Positions 27,098 to 27,778 of a stretch of DNA of 27,778 nt are shown here, piece after piece (position 1 is the first letter of the stretch; the number at the start of each line of letters is the position of its first letter). The notes under the pieces were generated by a model that had not been told where the DNA came from, did no database searches, and worked only from the letters and a program-made list of their open reading frames with translations. This DNA comes from a virus. The translations under genes were made by a program, and so were the position numbers. The stretch lies in IMG/VR virus record IMGVR_UViG_3300046690_000329, positions 1-27,778 of that record, one strand, 5' to 3'.

Positions 27098-27315
27098 GCT
27101 TTGTCGTCCACCAGGTATCCCAGGTCAAGAAGCTCACGAAAAGCCTCGCGGTTTCCACGCTCGCCGCTGAGGTCTCGCGTGAATACATCGACATCAATCT
27201 CTGGATGCGCATCGATGAAGATCATCAGCCCGCGCGCATGCCAGGACAGACGCGGGTTATCGATCAGCGATCTGCGGATCGCCGCGGTTTCATTTGTTGC
27301 CCGGATGATTGGCAT
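27094..27315 (-). CDS. Small replication-module protein
   Basis: The 73-residue protein from ATG 27315 starts MPIIRATNETAAIRRSLI and continues RLSWHARGLMIFIDAHPEID, with a helix-turn-helix-like arrangement similar to the first part of replication initiators. A TTG at 27354 would add 13 residues. It overlaps the O-like gene by four bases. DNA binding is likely by position and pattern; the exact role is unknown. A GC hairpin (CCCGCG/CGCGGG, 27358-27375) separates it from the Cro-like gene. Confidence 0.7.
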   Translation of the reverse strand: MPIIRATNETAAIRRSLIDNPRLSWHARGLMIFIDAHPEIDVDVFTRDLSGERGNREAFRELLDLGYLVDDKA

Positions 27316-27381
27316 ATCAGTTAGCCCGTTGTTCGGTTGATCGGGGAGCGGCAATGGCCCGCGCAGGTACGCGGGCGTCGC

Positions 27382-27702
27382 TCATTCTGTTTCCTGTTCG
27401 GTTTGTTCAAGCGGAACATCAGGCAGATTGGGGATCGGCTCGATCACGGCCGGCCCGCGCGCTTTGCCTACGAGCTTCGGCATTTCGTGGCGCAATCCGA
27501 TCATGTCGATGACGGTCAGGTGCGGCTTGTTCGGTCCAACTAACTGCGCGCTGACTCGAGCGAATTCGAGCGCGCGTTTTTTGCCCACCACCTTGTGACC
27601 GTTGCGGATGTTGCTCCAGTAGATCGCGCCGATTCCGATCACGTCGAGCAGCTGGTTGACGACCTTCGCCCCGTATGCATCGTGAAATTCTTGTGCGTTC
27701 AA
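27382..27702 (-). CDS. Cro-like DNA-binding protein
   Basis: The 106-residue protein probably starts at TTG 27702, because AAAGGAG lies seven bases upstream and no ATG is suitably placed. Residues 10-50 (YGAKVVNQLLDVIGIGAIYW, then SNIRNGHKVVGKKRALEFAR) suggest a helix-turn-helix. The acidic Pro-rich tail ends EQTEQETE. It is the first leftward gene at the right edge, directly behind an operator, just before replication genes: the place of Cro or CII in lambdoid phages. It is a candidate regulator of the dispersed operators. Confidence 0.65.
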   Translation of the reverse strand: MNAQEFHDAYGAKVVNQLLDVIGIGAIYWSNIRNGHKVVGKKRALEFARVSAQLVGPNKPHLTVIDMIGLRHEMPKLVGKARGPAVIEPIPNLPDVPLEQTEQETE

Positions 27703-27737
27703 GTTATGGCTCCTTTGCCGGGTTATAATTGCACTAC

Positions 27738-27766
27738 AGTATAGCATCGGATACCGTGACGGTTAG
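27738..27766 (-). promoter_or_regulatory. Leftward early promoter/operator at the right edge
   Basis: On the minus strand TATACT (27738-27743) is a good -10, with CTAACC (27761-27766) at 17 bp as a weak -35. The operator GATACC-GTGAC-GGTTAG (27750-27766, imperfect right half) fills the space. On the plus strand TATAAT (27724-27729) points toward the missing region to the right, where a repressor gene is expected. Confidence 0.55.
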
Positions 27767-27778
27767 CGAGTTACACGA

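Noticed and set aside
1-27778. CRISPR arrays, rRNA genes, complete tRNA genes and insertion sequences
   Set aside because: No regularly spaced repeats, transposase motifs or complete cloverleaf sequences were seen; the only tRNA-like sequence is the 18-base fragment in attP.

Overview
The window looks like part of a temperate, lambda-like tailed phage of a high-GC betaproteobacterium, most likely Burkholderia sensu lato. This rests on gene content and overall composition only. The genes are densely packed, usually with 4-nt ATGA overlaps. No host housekeeping gene is visible. A tRNA 3'-end fragment sits between the accessory region and the integrase with phage genes on both sides. That is what an intact attP looks like in free or circularised phage DNA; an integrated prophage would have this site split to its two ends.

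Layout: (1) 1-1543, rightward: the end of a structural (probably tail) gene, a small protein, and a TylF-like O-methyltransferase whose ribosome binding site lies in a hairpin. (2) 1545-2381, leftward: a predicted outer-membrane beta-barrel protein with its own promoter/operator. (3) 2475-5088, rightward: lysis module with holin-like proteins, GH19 endolysin, HNH-like protein, lipoprotein and DUF1353 protein, including two intrinsic terminators that almost touch the next start codons. (4) 4990-6631, leftward: small proteins and an ATP-dependent DNA ligase reduced to its adenylation domain. (5) 6632-7160: attP and control region with repeated TGTACCA motifs. (6) 7161-8171, rightward: tyrosine integrase. 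(7) 8168-27702, entirely leftward: early region. From its distal to its promoter-proximal end it holds an AlpA-like protein, accessory modular proteins, an HNH/AP2 endonuclease, HTH proteins, YbcO-like nuclease, C5 cytosine methyltransferase, NinB, RusA, Gp157, an SSB-tailed protein with a Sak4-like ATPase, a SpoT/MESH1-like HD hydrolase, many small proteins, an XRE regulator, a DnaC-like loader, an O-like initiator and a Cro-like protein at the right edge.

The strongest unexplained feature is a dispersed 17-bp palindromic operator, GATAC[C/T]-N5-[G/A]GTATC. It occurs about ten times. It precedes each of six successive leftward early transcription units, and also the 6631 leftward unit, the outer-membrane gene and the integrase. 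At four sites it fits between TTGCGT and TATC[G/C]T at exactly 17-bp spacing, so the operator covers the promoter spacer and -10. This suggests that one regulator coordinates nearly all early operons plus integration and an accessory surface gene.

Other points of note: a 299-codon second reading frame with a good Shine-Dalgarno inside the cytosine methyltransferase gene; a DNA ligase without its OB domain; an SSB-like C-terminal tail next to a Sak4-like recombinase; a phage HD hydrolase of the (p)ppGpp type; and several tiny genes identified by their start/stop overlaps.
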